Counted from the first letter of the stretch, positions 22,792 through 34,184 are shown. The stretch: 64,000 bases of DNA from Hygrocybe punicea (GCA_963556145.1 OY744467.1:6730710-6794709); one strand, 5' to 3'. Made by a program: numbers and translations. Notes: generated by a model from the sequence alone, not told the origin.

Positions 22792-23639
22792 ATTTGTTGT
22801 AGTGAGACTTGAGAATTGCCTGGATTTCTTCAGTTGCCCAAGCCATTTGTAGTTCAGTATGTGGTAGACTGGAGGATGAGTGAAATAGAAGTGATAAGGG
22901 AAGTTAGGATGAACTCTGAAAGCTAAAACAGATTTTCCTTGCAAATTGGAACAGTAGTAACTCAGAAATCGGAGTAAACTTGAGTTGCAACTGAGTGACG
23001 TGGCAAATTCCCACGTCAACAATCACATGTTCAAAATATCACGTGATGGTTCAATTGTATTTAAACTCCAAAACCTTCATTTTCACCTTCAGTGCTCTTC
23101 TCCCACTACCACTCACCCTGGCAGAGAGAGCCGAATCTCTCTGCTTGATGCCAGGGCACTGAAGTCCTGGTGAGGGTGCAGCCTGTGGTGTGATCTGCAC
23201 TCATTTTTGTAGACCTTGACATGTTACCAGCAGAGGGGGTGGCCCCTCTGCTATTCCCTGGGCATGGGTCCAAGGGTAGGTAACCTTAAAAGGTTCTCAA
23301 ATTTATACGTAGTAGTAGAGATCATAGTAACAATAAAATGAAATATTATTTTCTGCATGTCACTTAGTGTTTGCGATGGCCATCCATACCTCGCAAAGTT
23401 GCATGTTTTGCGGGGGTCATCGCCGTTGCTGTCGCCATCATCATCTTCTTGGCAGCCATCCATACCTCGCGAAGCTGGCACATGCCTATTGACGCGGTGG
23501 CAGGTTTCACGAGTATTTGGGTGGTGGCTGTCGTCACTGATCCTTACGTGGGTCGCGCATCATTCCCCACGACTGTTCTGTGGTCCCTGGAGACCTCACG
23601 GACACAGCGCTGATGTCCATTGATGTTGCGGTGCATGCA
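22792..23639. other. Intergenic stretch between divergent KDZ-element genes
   Basis: Upstream of the HMG-like gene. Contains TCACATGTTCAAAATATCAC and a GGTGGCCCCTCTGC segment; no gene recognised. Confidence 0.4.
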
Positions 23640-24120
23640 TGCAAGGTCAGTTGGGATGGGAAGGGGTGTTGGGCATTGGGGTAGGAGCCATCATCGTCGT
23701 TGCCAGATGTGGTGGGGCTGTTGGGCGTTGGGAGTTGCACATTGGGCATTGGTCATTGGGGAGGGGCCATTGTCATTGTTGCTGATTGCAGTGGGGCCGC
23801 TGGGCATTGGCGTTGGGTGTTGGGTGTTGGGTGTTGGGGTAGGAGCCATCGTCGTCATCATAGGGCCATCATTGCCAGATGTGGGGCCATTGGGCATTGG
23901 GAGTTGGGAGTTGGGCGTTTGGGTCATCGTTGGGCAGATGTGGTGTGTGCGCATTTTGGGTCTTGGGGCAGGGGCCATAGTCATGTGGTGGGGCCGGGCA
24001 TCCATTACTGGGACCATTGCCATTCTCGTCATTGGATATTGGTTGGGTTCCAGTAGATGTGGGCCATTGCTTGTGGATGGATGTTGGGCATTGTTGTTGG
24101 CGGTTTTGGTGGGGCTCATC
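23640..24120 (+). repeat. TTGGGCATTGGGAG-type G-rich imperfect repeat
   Basis: Dozens of TTGGGNNTTGGGAG/GGTGTTGGG words on the plus strand over about 480 bp. Frames on both strands are open because of composition only. G-triplets are close enough to form quadruplexes. Confidence 0.8.
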
Positions 24121-24344
24121 TCTGTGGGATGTTGCTGGAGCCGTTGGTGGAGCTATTGTCATTGTCATCTGTGGTGTTCTTAGTGGTTGTGACTTCTGGC
24201 TGTGCAAACCTGTGAGTAAGTCAGATGAAGTCAGTACAGTTTTAGAGTTTGAGATGAGCATTGCTGCCTCATTGCAAGTTTGCATTGTTCTTGCACTCAA
24301 ACTTCATTCTCTCTGATTTTTTCATCCAATCAATTACCACTAAT

Positions 24345-27300
24345 ATGCCCATAACTACTGCTACTACTGCCAGTAAAAAAGCTGGTGCACCAGCTCCTCA
24401 ATCTCAGCTTGCGAAAGATCTCGATCTCGATCTGGACATGTTATCTGACTTGAGTTATCTTTCAGATGATGACCAATCAGATGCCGAAATGGAAACTGTA
24501 CCCCAGATAGCCACTCTGCAGCCCTTGCAGCCCCTGCAGCCCCTGCAGCCCTTCCCACTATACCTTAGGAAAGATAAGGAGCCATCTAATATTGTAGGCC
24601 CTCATTGTCATTGCTTCCCATACTAATTACAGCTGATTTCATAATGATGTGGAAAAGTTAGAAAAAAATCAATGTGGCACAACTCCATTGCTGTCCAGCC
24701 GCACACACAATTTCAACGTCAGCTAAACAACTTGATGCCTCCCCGCACCGTCTCTGAGGATCTCAAAGCTCGCATCCCCACCTTATATCATTCGGGCTAT
24801 GAAATTGACAAGATCTGTGAGATTCTTGGTGTTGGCAAGTCTCTTGCCTACAGGACCTTACAGCATCACCAGCTTTATGGTGTTACCTACAACCCATTAG
24901 CTCGACCAACAGGACACCATTGCACTCTTACTCCTTTCGATATCGGCTTCATTCGCTTACTAAGATAGACGCCACCAGGAACTAGCACACTTATGTAATA
25001 TGATCACGTGACGTTCCCATGGCCAAATGTTGATTTTGTCTAGAATATATATATGTACTACAACTATAGCATAGACCTTTTTACTTCAGCAATCATACTG
25101 GCTGGTAGCGTACGATGTCCATAATACTTCCAATTGGCCCATGCAGCCTCAGCCCCTACTAATCCCTGTGAATAGGCCAAAATAAATTGTGCTGACCTAT
25201 TTGCATAGCTGTCCAAAATATTCCAAATCCTCCAGATCATCCAAGTCACACTCAAACATGCCACCTTCTTCAAGTTGGTGAAACCTATCCTGGATTTCTT
25301 TCAGTTCTGAGTGAGCACAATTGTTAACTTCACTTTCAGAATCAGAACTTGAACTCTGGATTCCTGGCAGATAATCAGAGTCATTCCCAGAGTTGGATGA
25401 AGCTGCTTCATCTCTGGACTTGGAAGAGGCATTTTTGGGATTATTCAAGTGTGCAGAATGAGCTTTGGACAGTTTCCTCATCAGGTGATTGAGTTCTGGC
25501 CTGTGTTTCCTGTCGGGCCAGTCCCTCTTCCAGGTCACGTGGTGTATTACATAAGCGGCCAAATGCATGCTCCAAATTTTCAAAACTCTGGCAATCCACG
25601 TGAAAAGTGATTTGGAAACATTTATTGAAAAGTTTCTTAATTTGGTAATAACTTGCCCAATTCCTGGAATATAAAGAAACTGTCTCCTAGGAGCACAAGT
25701 CCAGACATATCCCTACCATTTCCAGCAATGATATTAGTGAAAAGACTATTGATATGGATGGTATAAGACATGGTAGACGGTCAATTATTGGCTTATGTAA
25801 TGGGTGCTGGTTCCTGGTGGCGTCTATCTTACTAGCCCACCACCACACATTATACCTTGATGAACTCCAGCAAGAACTTCGGGTCCAGCGCAACATCCAT
25901 GTCTCACTATCCACTCTCATGCGTACCCTCCGCCATATTCACTTCTCCAACAAATGTGTATCAGTTCAGGCACTTGAACGAAATGACCTACAGCATGCGA
26001 TCTTCATGAACCACATTGGTGCTGAGGTCTCTGATCCCTCGATGCTGATGTTCACGGATGAGAGTGCAGTGAATGATCGGACGCAGAGCCGGTGATTTGG
26101 TTGGTCATTAGTGGGGACTCGTTGCGTGCAAAGGCAGGCATTCATTAGGGGAAAGAGGTATTCTATTCTGCCGGTGTTGACCCTCGATGGTATCATCGCA
26201 TATGATATTATTGAGGGCTCAATCACTGCACAACGGTTCGTCCAATTCCTTCGAGATATGGTCGTAAGTCTTGTTCTCTCCAATTCTCTGGGTTATCTAC
26301 TTATATTTTCATATAGATCCCTCTCACCAATCCTTATCCAGGCCCATGAAGTGTTCTCATTCTCGATAACTGCAACATCCATCATTCAGACGAAGTCAGA
26401 GAACTGATTGAGGTCCAAGCAAGTACGTACATTGCGAATGCATCCAACTCATGCTAATATGTGTTTTTCAGGTTGCCGAATCATTTTCTTGCCGCCATAC
26501 TCGCCAGACTACAATCCCATTGAATTCGCCTTCTCGTCGATCAAATCATACCTCTGCTGTCACACACATGAGCGCAACTTATTTACAATTGTTCAAGCGA
26601 TGGATAACATTACTCCTGACAAGGCCGTGGGGTGGTTTTGGTCATCAGGTTACATGTAGGTTACATGTATCTGTGTATCTGTGTACCTGTACCCTTTTTT
26701 TTGTTGTTGTATACATGTTCCAATATGACTAGTACCGAGTGTCCAAGATATTGATTCCAAACGTAACTACACAAACATACAAGCACAGGTAACTAATTGA
26801 ATGGATCCTCGTCAGTATTCCTCAGTGGAGCATGGAACCCCCATGGGATGGGGAGCATCTCCTTGAGATCTGCACTGTAATAAAATGTGCGACGGTCGTC
26901 TTGGGTTTGCTCACCCTTCGTCATCTTAGGCCTAAACCATGTAGCGGCACCACCTTCTTCCCAAGTGATTTCATAGCGCACAATATCCTCCTCTTCATGC
27001 CAGCGAGGTGCTGGATTATTGCCGGCTGTTTTCCTGTCATGCCTCCTTCTCTTCTGCTCTCGTTTCCACCTGGCACAACCATGTATCAAGCACAGGGTGT
27101 CTCCTTTCGAGAAGCTGAATTCTGTGAGATCAGCAACAGCGAGTGATCCAATCATGTCTGGCCCATAATCCTCAGCTGACAGGGCCGCTTCATATTGACA
27201 TGCCGCGATCACTCCGAGGTGATCTCTGGCAAAGGCTAGAAAATTGCGAAGGTCACCGGCTGCAGGCTCAATAGGCGAAGAGAATGGGGAGGGATCACAA

Positions 27301-29899
27301 GAACGCTTGCGGTTAGGAGTCGTTGGCCCAGCAGTCATTGGCCCACCAGTTTTTGGCGCCAGCGCACCTACAACGGTGCCCACTGGCCACGCGAACAAAG
27401 CAAGTTGGTTGTTTTGATCTGTCGTGTTAGCTGGTGTCGTGATAGCTGGTGACTGAGCTTTGATTTGTTGAGCTGGTAAAAGTGACTTTCTGCAGTTTAC
27501 GGGGTCATATGCTGATGTATTCAGAGGGACATTGATGGTAGTCTGGCCCTCATGCTGTATAAAGTTTAGCTTGAAGGTCTCGAAAGAGATGGAGAGCTTG
27601 GACGTACAAGTGCAAGTGTCCACTGGTGCATCATAAAGGGTGTAAGGGTGAGCCTGTAGTTGTCTTCACAAATGTAAATGTAGTGCCCAGGATTGTTGTC
27701 GTCCCCATACTTCTTTTCCAACATGTCACAGAACCAGGCCAGGGCAATCTCCAAGGACATAGCTCCCTGTGGTGTTGCCGCAGGATCAAGGGCTTGTGCA
27801 TCGAGGCTGGTGTTTTCAACTGTGGCATTCAGCTGCATAACAACCATGTTAGATTGTATAGCAACAGAATCTTCCACGTACATCAGCAGGGCACTTCTTC
27901 TTTACGTCTTCGATGTCCACGATAATATTGACCTTTTTGTAATGATGCTCATTGATTTTTGAGAGAAGGTCCTTGTACTCGGCTTCCTTTTCTACGTCTA
28001 ATGCATCCGCTTTCCTGAAGATGTTTTAGCTTCAATTCCGAGTCTGACACTGCAATGGAAGACACTTACCCTCACCCAGGATGGTAGTATTTGAACTTGT
28101 AAAAATGCTGAGGAGATACCATCCACTTTGTTTCACCAAACCGCGCAAGAATGGCTTGCATGAAAGATACATAGTTGTTGGGCAAGCAAGTGAATGTGAT
28201 CTCCTTGCTGTGAATATCTCGTTTGAATTTAATTGCTGGCTGCTTGCCGATCTTCGGGACAGCTGAGGTGTGACGTATGAGTTGTATTGAAATAATCGTG
28301 CACAATTCTTCCTCATCGGAAGAAGAATCGCTGTCCACCATAGTTGTCGACTGTAACTTGAAGGCTTCGAAATTTTTTGTCTAACAATTGGAACTCAGTG
28401 ACTAATTGGGTGTGCGGCTGGACAGCAGTGGAGTTGCACCACCTTGATTTTTTTCTAACTTTTCCACATCATTATGAAATCAGCTGTAAATTTCTTTTAC
28501 CAGTGGTGTTGCTCTTGTGGCAACGGTGGTGAAGTCTTTTGCTGTGCCTATTGCCCTAGGGTTCTATGCATGGACAAGTGTATCACACTTTCTGCAAGTC
28601 CAGGATTTCTGATAAAGAATGATACTTTTTTTATTTGTCCCAAATGCCACATAAAGTATGACTGGCAGATGAAGAATAAGATTTTGACACCATACACAGT
28701 AAGTAAAAAGTGTAACACATTTATCCTTTAACTGATTTTTGTGGAGGGAATTGTTGTTGGAAATTGGATTTGGGATGGGACCCCTGCAGAGTTGGGGGCT
28801 CTTGTTATTTGAGGAGCATGGCATTTGGTCGATACAGCCTCAGTGGCCATACTGAATTTTAGGTTGGCTGATATTCCAGAAGGAGGAGACCCAGCCTTTA
28901 TGGTCTACCATCACCTTCATGCCTACTTTCCTGCGCAGAAAGATCAGGTCTTCCAATATTTCAACATTCACTTTTCCTTCAATCCTTCCAGTTCTGCCTC
29001 AGTGTAAACTCAGGAGAGAAAGTCCAGAAAGTGTTATTGGCTCTACTCAAGTATGTCTCAGAATTATTCCTCTTAACTGTTCTAATCCAATATGGATAAG
29101 ATGTGATTTCAAATGCATTATTGTGTTTTTGCACACCCACTCTGACCCTGATACTGGTTTGCTGCACTATCAAGTGGATCGTGGTGCATCACTCACTATT
29201 CCTGAGGTAGGTATTATATATTAATTTACAATTTGATATAATAACATATTTGCACTTCATAGCTTTTCTCTGTTCTATTCTCCCCTGGATTGGAGTGTCT
29301 GCTTACCAAAGCAACAACACATCTCTATCTTTTGACATGTGCCCACATTTTTTCAAATGATGGTTCTCTTACCATGCTCAAGGACCTGGCCAAGCAGTAA
29401 ATGTTCCTTTTCAAATAATTTACTTGGAGACTAAAGTTTATTGTATAGCAACATATTTGATTGGATTGTTGGCTTCACACAACTTGACTTCTACCCCCAC
29501 ATTGCTTTACCCTTCTTGCAAAAGTTGGCTCTCAAGGTGTTTCTTGAGAAGTATAATATGGAATTTATTATTGGCAACTTGCTGGTGGAAGAACAAAACC
29601 TGGGTCGTAACACTGATGTCGCCATGATGAATCAGGAGAAGGTGTGGCGTTTTTTCCTTTGTTCGGAGTCACGGTCATATTGGGGTATTGGGCTTTATTG
29701 GGGTCCTTATATTGACCACTTTCCCAATGGTACTGAGGCCTACTCACGAGGGAGCCAGAGTGAAGAAGTCACCAATCGTCTTAAAGCTATAGGTTCTCAG
29801 GAGAATTACAAGAAGTTGGAGGAGAAAAAAGCTGCTGAAAAATCTGGTGGCCAGGCCAAGGAATTGGCTAGTGCAATTAATAGAGGATTTCAATCTTGA
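24345..29899 (+). CDS. KDZ-associated PHD-like satellite gene, carrying TE-B in its first intron
   Basis: Exon 1 (24345-24593) starts PITTATTASKKAGAPAPQSQ with an acidic SDDDQSDAEME and a PLQ repeat. It ends in phase 0 at a GTAGGC donor. TE-B occupies the intron (24594-28503, branch-like TACTAAT beside the insertion). Exon 2 opens exactly in frame with WCCSCGNGGEVFCCAYCPRV and CMDKC...FFICPKC, a PHD-like zinc cluster. Later exons carry CIIVFLHTHSDPDTG (about 29110-29160), PFLQKLALKVFLEKY and a charged tail to 29899. TGA at 28810-28812 and a frame change near 28900 suggest partial decay. I recognise the CNCGNGG..CC..C and HSD.DTG blocks from genes that flank KDZ transposases. Function unknown; zinc binding inferred from the cysteines. 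Confidence 0.6.
24630..24711 (+). repeat. TE-B left terminal inverted repeat
   Basis: Ends with CAGCCGCACACACAAT; an inverted partner lies at 28405-28486. Confidence 0.9.
24963..25829. mobile_element. TE-C: small TIR element nested in the TE-B transposase (867 bp)
   Basis: Begins AGATAGACGCCACCAGGAAC and ends with the inverted complement GTTCCTGGTGGCGTCTATCT; about 25 bp match with one mismatch. TACTA is present on both sides (24958-24962 and 25830-25834). The direct repeat can be read as up to 7 bp (CTTACTA), so the exact target duplication is ambiguous. Removing it joins the TE-B coding frame without a change. Confidence 0.85.
25064..25583 (-). pseudogene. Gene fragment inside TE-C
   Basis: A minus-strand frame reads HHVTWKRDWPDRKHRPELNH, an acidic Ser-rich middle (SNSGNDSDYLPG, SSSSDSESE) and FECDLDDLEDLEYFGQL. 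A second exon may lie at 25180-25064. The length is too short for a transposase. It could be part of the mobilising element's own gene or captured sequence. Unidentified. Confidence 0.35.
26793..28341 (-). CDS. TE-B second gene: unknown protein with a SAM-like C terminus
   Basis: Minus-strand gene inside the TE-B repeats. Exon 1 from the ATG at 28341 is acidic, then VPKIGKQPAIKFKRDI and ITFTCLPNNYVSFMQAILAR, comparable to FQLTLDEPWTTFKAQLLAKI in TE-A. Middle exons (27883-27566) contain MSLEIALAWFCDMLEKKYG. The last part (27623-26793) has Pro/Thr-rich linkers, then DLRNFLAFARDHLG, SLAVADLTEFSFSKG and a Trp, the same C-terminal spacing as TE-A, followed by a basic tail (KREQKRRRHDRK) not seen in TE-A. 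Intron joins are approximate. Shared plan with TE-A implies a conserved accessory protein of this transposon group (inference). Function unknown. Confidence 0.6.
28405..28486 (-). repeat. TE-B right terminal inverted repeat
   Basis: Inverted partner of 24630-24711, followed by the TA duplication at 28487-28488. Confidence 0.9.
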
Positions 29900-30097
29900 T
29901 AGATAACTCCAACTTTATTGCAATGTTTTGTTTTTATTTTTTGTAAAAACAATTGTAGATTATGGTGAAAGTTGAATCATGGCTGAGTTATTGAATTGGA
30001 CTATAGGATCATGTGATCCTGAGAACTCTGATCATGTGACTTTTTGTTGTTTGCAAAAAAAAAAAATTGAATCTTGTTCACTCTTACCACTACTACC

Positions 30098-33000
30098 ATG
30101 CCAAAAAACCAGATAAAAAGACAAAAGGGAACAGTTGTGGAGACAGTATATGTCAGGAAGACCACTTCTAGAGGTGAAGTCAAAATATTGGCCAAAAATC
30201 AGACCAGATCTTCCTCTATACACCATCATTCAAAATATAGAGAAAGATCACAGCCTTTAGTTACAGAACAGATTCATATACCACTACAAGATCTAGAAGA
30301 ACCCCAATCTCCTCAGGCTTTGAAGCAAGTAAAAGTATGATTATTTCTGTCATAGTTTTCATATGATTCTCCACTCAATCAATTATCAGACGCAGAATGA
30401 TTATCTCCAAGAATGGAAGCATAAACATCGACAGACTCACTTGGCAAAACTGGTTGAGTTGGAAGCTCGACCAGCAAACAAGTTATGCATCAATTGTCAG
30501 CAATGTCCAGGGCTGTACTGATGTCTTGATTGTCACCTTGGTCAACGATTGCTTTGCAAGAATTGCTGTCTTCGAGTTCACCAACACAATCCTTTTCACA
30601 AAATCCAGTATTAGACAGGCAAATTTTTTGATCGTGCTGATCTTGGAGAACTGGGTCTAATCATTTATCTTGGACATGATGGAAATCCATGCCCTCAACC
30701 CACAACATCACAATCCTGGGAGCATGTAGAAGATGATGATATGCAGCTTGATAAAGATGATAATATCATGGTTGAAGAAAACCTGGATGATTTCTCCCAG
30801 TCTCGAACCACAACTATGGTTTTTGTGGATAGCTCTGGGATTTATCAACACGATGTTTGCTGGTGCCAATGTTCAGCAACAGCTACCCATGAAACACAGC
30901 TCTTCAACATGCGATTCTTTCCAGCCACATCATCTCATCCCACCACTGTGTTTACTTTTATGGTTCTTCACCAATTCTACATTGAAGCTATGGAGTGCAA
31001 AGTTTCTGCCTTCAACTTTTATTCAAAGCTTAGGAGATTGACAGACAACAATTTTCCACACTTGATACCAGTACATTTTGATTTTTTTTTGCAAGTTATC
31101 CTGTCAGCCACTAACAAATAACTTTTGTAGGACTGTTATCGTGAATTAATGTGTGTGTCAAGGCAATGGAGAAACTTGACTGATCTGAAATGGGCTGGCT
31201 TTGCACATGATTCCACTATTAAATGCAAAGATGGTGGTCTTGCAGTCTTTTGTCCAAGTTGTCCCTAACCTGACATCAATGTTACTGAGGATGAAATAAG
31301 ATGCTCAGACACACCGTATGCACTTTTTCAGTTATGTTGTGAGAAAGGTGCACATTATTCATGATACTACAACAGATGGGTATATTACCCAAAAATTGTT
31401 GCAGATGGCAACTTCAAGCTTGATCATGTCATTTCTAAATGTCCTGAGAAGGATGTTTGGTTGAGTGATGGGCATCAGTTCATGACAGGCAAATCTGCCT
31501 ATCAGCAGCATCTTGCCTCCTCTTTTGAAGAGAATCAGGTTTGTCCTCTGTATTTATTTCTATATATTAGCTGGTCTTACAATTTATTCAGAAACATAAA
31601 TGTCAAAATCACAGAGCCATTAGTCAAGCCAATGTACACCATAAGGACCATCTTCGTGCCACTGGAGTGGGTGCCTGTGCTTGTGCCAATCATGGATGCT
31701 TCTATCCACATAGTGTGGTGGATTTTCAGAAGGGTGAAAGGTGGTCTTCTTGTTTTGTGATTAAATAAATCATATTCACTCTATTATTCTAGACAAGTCA
31801 ACATGGACTATGCTTTCTGCCAGGCGTTGGCTCAAAATTCACTCACACCAAAGGCTATTGCAATTTATGACATCATGTGTTCATGGTCAAAAAACTTTCT
31901 CTGGCGGGTTTCTCAAAGCAACACCCTAGATCTGAGAGAAGATCTCGAACTTCTATATGGCATTGGAAAATTTCACCTTGGGGTTCATATTCAAGGATGT
32001 TTTCCTCTATACTCCCTCAACTTTATTCATGGAGCTGAACAAATTGCTGGGGAGATCCTAGAATCACTCTGGTCCAATCTGAAAAAGGCAGCTGGTTCAA
32101 CCAGCACAATGTCTCAGGCTCATCATCAGGAGGTTTTGGATAATTATATGAATGATTCAAATTGGAAGAAACTGATCAAGTCAGGTATGATTCACATATG
32201 TCTCAATAAGTTTCTCTGAAATATATTTTTGCAGCTCAATCTATTGTCAAGAAATGGAAGGAAGCTGTCCTTGAGAGAGAGAATATGAAGGATGCCTTGG
32301 ATGAGTTGACTGACAGACTCAATGATGAGTGGATTGCGGAGTGGAAGGAGCTAGAAGAATTGGCCATAGATGAACGTGGTGATATCTTAAGAATGTATGA
32401 TGTTGATGAAACGCATGGTAAGCAGGGGTTAATATCCTATTAGTACAATATATTGATGTATCAATTCAGTCTGCAGTCTTGCAGAGATACAGTTGGAACT
32501 TGCTGAAATTGAAAACAAGTCTCGCAATATGATGGGATATTCTAGTATATTGGCCATTGGACTAAATGTGGAGGAGGCACAGTATGTCTTTCTTATCCTA
32601 TTGAAGCTCAAGTTATTTCTTATATGTTTCTATGATAGAATGGCTCTTTGTCAGCATATACAAACACTACACCGACCATCATTAGCTGAAAAGAAGACCC
32701 TTCAAGAGAAATGACAGACTTCAAGCTCTCATTAACAACTTTGAGAAGAAGCTCTCTGTGCTCACTATTATGAACAATATTGGAGGTGGAGATCTTATGA
32801 GAGTTGAAATTTCTAGAGATGAAAGTGAAGAAGAGGAGGAGCTTTTAGATGATGAAGAGGAAGTGAAACACACTCCAGAAAAGATTACACTTCTTCTGCC
32901 ATCCAATCTTTCTGCAAAGTATCAACACCAGCCAGGATTAAATGACTTGAGCAAGCAAGAGGCTCAGTTACAACTTGGGCAGTTGAATGATGCATTGGAG

Positions 33001-33712
33001 CAGTTGAAGGTGGCTTTAGGTGGAAAGTCCCTGATAATGCACAAAAAGGTCTGTCCATTGACTTAACTATGACAAACTTTACTTAGTGACTTTGATATAG
33101 ATTCATAATTCCAAAAGCACTAAACAATCCACACGATTTTGGAGTCAGATTCATACACTGGATGAAAAAATCACAAGAATCATTGCTAGCTACAACCATG
33201 CTAGAGAAGCACGATGGAGACTGGGATACAATGATTCAAATTATCATGCTATTACTAAAAGTGACCTTCAGATGCCTGCTGATATTATGGAGGCAAACAG
33301 AATTGGGCAAAATCATACAAGTTGCCATGGTTCTGGAGAATTGGAGATCAGGTGGATGGAGATGAATTAAGCACATGAAAGACTGTGAGTATAAATTGTA
33401 TTTCCTAACTCAGCTAACAATTGAAGATTGTATACAGTTTACAGAGTCAATTGGTTAAGAGCCAGTGCAAGATTTAATCAGTGGGATGAACAGGTTATTC
33501 GGCTTCACCATGAGATGAAGTGGACACCAAATGATTTCAAATTTTACAAGCAAAGTTGGGAAAGTTGGGCCATTGAACAAGAGATGGATGGAGATAATTT
33601 GCTCCACAATCAGGGTTTGACAAGTTATGCCTACAAACAAGCTCAGACATGGGCAAGGTTGGAGTCAAGTGCACATAGTTTATTTCAACCAATGTTGGGA
33701 GATGAGCAGTAG
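30098..33712 (+). pseudogene. KDZ transposase with N-terminal CxC2-like cysteine cluster
   Basis: Basic N terminus from the ATG at 30098 (PKNQIKRQKGTVVETVYVRK). After an intron, a cysteine cluster LCINCQQCPGLY.CLDC...LLCKNCCLRVH (about 30470-30580) matches the CxC2-like cluster associated with KDZ transposases. DDCYRELM-type linker, KIVADGNFKLD (D, about 31404), CANHGCFYPHSVVDFQKGE, AIYDIMCSWSKNFLWR, GIGKFHLGVHIQGC, GAEQIAGEILESLWSNLKKA (about 32035-32095) and the C-terminal YRVNWLRASARFNQWDEQ follow in the usual KDZ order. Nonsense codons at 30519 (TGA), 30612 (TAG), 31266 (TAA) and 31362 (TGA) all fit single C:G to T:A changes, three at expected Trp positions and one at Gln. Ends at 33712, 68 bp before the right inverted repeat. 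Confidence 0.88.
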
Positions 33713-33779
33713 TGGCAGTACAAGAACATTTTTTGTGGTATCCCTGAACTATGATGTCTACTATTATATGTATTATTAT

Positions 33780-33848
33780 TAGCCTGAATTGTGCAGCTGA
33801 GCTAGGATATATCCTGGGAAGAGCAGCCTGGACCATCTCAGTTGGGCC
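33780..33848 (-). repeat. Right terminal inverted repeat of the KDZ composite
   Basis: Inverted match to 17113-17180, including CCTGGACCATCTCAGTTG and the AGGATATATCCT palindrome. Confidence 0.65.
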
Positions 33849-33851
33849 AAA

Positions 33852-34121
33852 TTGGATCAAGAGCATCATGGAATCCCATACAAAGTAAGCAGATGTGAAT
33901 ACAGGGATCGTCAAAAGTCCTGGAAGAAGGTAAATTTCCGTAAGCCTCTGGCAAGAAGACAAGAGGTCCAATCTGAGGAGAGCAGTGTCAGTGAAAGTGA
34001 TGGTGATTCTACTGATGACAGCAATGATATGAGACAGGATGATGGTGGCAGTGGGAGTTCAGAGAGTGAGAAGAATGCTGATACATGTTCAGAGAATGGT
34101 GATACAGGTTCAGAGCAGTAG
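33852..34121 (+). CDS. Acidic C-terminal coding fragment outside the KDZ element
   Basis: The open frame ends in a long Ser/Asp/Glu-rich tail (SESDGDSTDDSNDMRQDD, then SESEKN) and a stop at 34119-34121. A basic patch DRQKSWKKVNFRKPLARR precedes it. Its start coincides with the end of the KDZ repeat, so it may be the 3' part of a gene cut by the element, perhaps the one at 16654-17090. No domain recognised. Confidence 0.35.
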   Translation: MDQEHHGIPYKVSRCEYRDRQKSWKKVNFRKPLARRQEVQSEESSVSESDGDSTDDSNDMRQDDGGSGSSESEKNADTCSENGDTGSEQ

Positions 34122-34184
34122 TGTCTAGATGGAAATACTTGTCCTGGCAGCTATTTGACCATCAGATATCAATGGAATCATCTC

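Larger units (their letters stand above)
24735..26659 (+). pseudogene. TE-B DDE transposase, split by TE-C
   Basis: The ATG at 24735 opens PPRTVSEDLKARIPTLYHSG and EICEILGVGKSLAYRTLQ-like helix-turn-helix sequence. The frame is interrupted after FIRLL by TE-C and resumes exactly in frame with AHHHTLYLDELQQELRVQ (about 25835). SMLMFTDESAVND holds the first D. A TGA follows at 26093. An intron (about 26263-26318) precedes VLILDNCNIHHSDE (second D), with TGA in place of a residue in GP.SVL. A second intron precedes IIFLPPYSPDYNPIEFAFSS (E) and the end at 26659. Same superfamily as TE-A but a clearly different lineage. Inactivated by the insertion and at least two stops. Confidence 0.82.
24630..28486. 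mobile_element. TE-B: second two-gene Tc1/mariner-like element (3857 bp with nested TE-C)
   Basis: 82-bp terminal inverted repeats (24630-24711 and 28405-28486; start CAGCTGATTTCATAATGATG, about 90 per cent alike by eye) flanked by TA at 24628-24629 and 28487-28488. Contains a DDE transposase on plus and a converging gene on minus, the same plan as TE-A but with unrelated repeat sequence. TE-C (867 bp) is nested in the transposase. More stops than TE-A, so older. Confidence 0.9.
17113..33848. mobile_element. Composite KDZ transposon with nested insertions
   Basis: The left end 17113-17180 (GCCAACTGAGATGGTCCAGG, then CAGGATATATCCT, GCTCA and TTCAG.CTAAT) recurs inverted at 33780-33848. Between the two lie three genes typical of large KDZ elements: an HMG-like gene on minus, a PHD-like gene on plus and the KDZ transposase on plus. 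The left gene stops about 270 bp inside the left repeat, and the transposase stops 68 bp inside the right one. After removing TE-A (2.8 kb) and TE-B (3.9 kb, itself holding TE-C) the element would be about 10 kb. No clean target duplication was found. Confidence 0.65.
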
